Assembly: GCF_009176545.1 (NCBI RefSeq)
Contig: NZ_VTOJ01000001.1
Coordinates: forward strand, 930,001-994,000
Direction of reading: 5' to 3'
Length of the DNA stretch: 64,000 bases
From: Salinigranum salinum
Lineage (GTDB): Archaea > Halobacteriota > Halobacteria > Halobacteriales > Haloferacaceae
In this document: positions 62,845 through 64,000 of the stretch, one piece after another
Layout: each line of letters starts with the position of its first letter
Numbering within the stretch: position 1 is the first letter of the stretch
Notes under the pieces: model-generated
Told to the model about the DNA's origin: nothing
Database searches by the model: none
Seen by the model: the letters and a program-made list of their open reading frames with translations, nothing else
Made by a program: the position numbers and the translations under genes

Positions 62845-63625
62845 CGACGGTCACCACCAGCGTCGCCGGCGCTCCGCTGACCGTGGTGTACGACACGTCG
62901 ACACGCCCGCGCGGTTCCGGTGCCGGCGTCGTTCCGGACGTGTCGGTGGTGTTCGCCTCCTCACTCGGCGTGACGGACGTCTCGAACCGGAGTTCGGTCG
63001 TCCGCCGGACCGACGTCGGGACGATCGCCTCGCCCGCCAGTCCGCTGTCGTTGTGCAGGACGACCCGGCCGTTCACCCGCACCGTGTGGATGGTCGTGTT
63101 CGGTCCCGGATAGAGCCCGAGCGTGACGGCTGTGGTCCGGTCGTCGAGCGTCTCGACCTCTGCCGTCGTGAGGTTGACCGCCGCGGTTCGGCTCACCGGT
63201 GTCCCGACCACGACGCCTCGACGGACGGTGACTCCCCCGCTCGCGTCTCCACGCTGGAACAGCGTCCGTCCGTCGAGTTCAACCCTCACGGCGGCCCCTT
63301 CGAGCGCCGGCACCAGTCGATCCACTCTTTCGCCCGACAGCGTCTCCCTGGCTCTGACGACGCCACGTGGGGCGGCCGTCGGCGTGTCGGCTGCGAGTCG
63401 GGCTGCCAGCGTCGCCGCGGCGTGCCGGTCCACCGGGTCACGTGCCTCCGTCGCGTCGACCAGCACGCTCTCGGCGATGGCGATGCTCGCCCCCAGGACG
63501 CTCGTCAGGAGCACGAGTGCGACGGCGACGGCGATCAGGTTCGCCTGTCCACGTCGATCGGCTTCCTTCCCGCGTCGACGTCCACACGTCTCCGTACGAG
63601 TCGGTGCCTCGGGTCCGTCGATCAC
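62837..63625 (-). CDS. pilin-like secreted protein, second gene
   Basis: A 262-residue protein. After a charged tail (RRGKEADRRGQ) comes a hydrophobic helix (ANLIAVAVALVLLTSVLG), then a large beta-rich outer domain with many Thr/Val and several NxT/NxS sequons. The start is GTG at 63625, overlapping the previous stop (GTGA). Confidence 0.7.
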   Translation of the reverse strand: MIDGPEAPTRTETCGRRRGKEADRRGQANLIAVAVALVLLTSVLGASIAIAESVLVDATEARDPVDRHAAATLAARLAADTPTAAPRGVVRARETLSGERVDRLVPALEGAAVRVELDGRTLFQRGDASGGVTVRRGVVVGTPVSRTAAVNLTTAEVETLDDRTTAVTLGLYPGPNTTIHTVRVNGRVVLHNDSGLAGEAIVPTSVRRTTELRFETSVTPSEEANTTDTSGTTPAPEPRGRVDVSYTTVSGAPATLVVTVDG

Positions 63626-64000
63626 TGGAGTCTCACCTCGAATCGCCCGTCCGGCCGTCTCGTGACCGTCACGGTGGGTGACGCTCCGCTCCGGAGCGTC
63701 CCGTTCACTCCGGCGACGCGCGGCGGCACCGCCAGCGCCGTCTCACCGCCGATGGCCGCGTTCGCGTGGTCGAGCACGAGCGTCGGCGTCCCGTTCGTGG
63801 TCGTCGCCCGGACGGCGTACGTCTCGCCACGGATCGTCCTCGGAAGTGAGATGGCGACCCGCCGGTCGATCACCTCGTCCGGTGTTCTCGCGGCCTCTTC
63901 GATCTGTCCGGCCACGGCGACGAGCGCCCGTTCGCCGACCTCCGCACCGGCGGCGGTTCGGTACGTGGGGACGACGCTCCCGAACAGCGCCGCGCTCACG
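63622..64000 (-). CDS. pilin-like secreted protein, first gene, N-terminus outside the window
   Basis: The 3' end of a minus-strand gene; the start lies beyond the right edge. The visible part has VPTYRTAAGAEVGERALVAVAGQIEEAA and a beta-rich outer domain resembling that of its neighbours. The four genes overlap at every junction, so they form one translationally coupled unit. Confidence 0.65.
   Translation of the reverse strand, partial: VSAALFGSVVPTYRTAAGAEVGERALVAVAGQIEEAARTPDEVIDRRVAISLPRTIRGETYAVRATTTNGTPTLVLDHANAAIGGETALAVPPRVAGVNGTLRSGASPTVTVTRRPDGRFEVRLQ

Overview
The window is GC-rich archaeal DNA that reads as a haloarchaeon (class Halobacteria). Predicted proteins are strongly acidic. 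Secreted proteins carry twin-arginine lipoprotein signals (RR motif plus a lipobox ending in Cys). Many genes have a TATA-like box 25-30 bases before the start codon with no Shine-Dalgarno sequence, the pattern of leaderless haloarchaeal transcripts. Genus and replicon cannot be told from sequence alone. No rRNA, tRNA, CRISPR array or intact insertion sequence was seen.

Region 1 (1-11.4 kb) is mixed. It holds the end of an SDR oxidoreductase, a Rieske protein coupled to an amidohydrolase, a complete ZnuABC-type metal importer with a palindromic operator candidate, an Era-like GTPase, an alpha/beta hydrolase, a small zinc-ribbon protein, an MFS transporter, a double UspA protein and a TrkH potassium transporter. 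Region 2 (11.9-40.9 kb) is a long sugar and sugar-acid catabolic block. It has a FAH-family keto-deoxy-sugar-acid dehydratase, three enolase-superfamily dehydratases, a PfkB kinase, an RbsD mutarotase, a Gfo6-type sugar dehydrogenase, a second Gfo/Idh/MocA enzyme, an RraA/HMG-aldolase homologue, an ADP-ribosylglycohydrolase homologue, an IclR regulator, a ribose-type ABC importer and a CUT1-type ABC importer. The parts resemble the haloarchaeal oxidative pentose (Weimberg-type) route.

Region 3 (41.5-59.7 kb) is the most unusual. It has a methylenetetrahydrofolate reductase, a GcvT-fold protein that resembles the THF-dependent aryl O-demethylases LigM/DesA, a two-domain extradiol dioxygenase with its full active site, a single-domain VOC protein, an HpcH/HpaI aldolase and a D-2-hydroxyacid dehydrogenase. 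An IclR regulator, a PotABCD-type importer, a beta-hydroxyacid dehydrogenase, a metallo-beta-lactamase protein and four SnoaL/NTF2-like proteins follow. Three of the SnoaL-like proteins are tandem paralogues. My working hypothesis is a haloarchaeal pathway that demethylates methoxylated aromatics onto folate and cleaves the ring. Region 4 (60-64 kb) returns to ordinary genes: an ACT-domain protein, a lipoprotein and four overlapping genes for pilin-like secreted proteins.

Two regulatory patterns link distant parts of the window. A 20-bp inverted repeat of form TTACA-N10-TGTAA occurs in three long gene-free stretches (14.4, 30.0 and 47.9 kb, the last with two copies) and could be an IclR-type operator. 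Other operator-like arrays sit before the zinc importer, before the ribose-type importer, and between the MFS and UspA genes.
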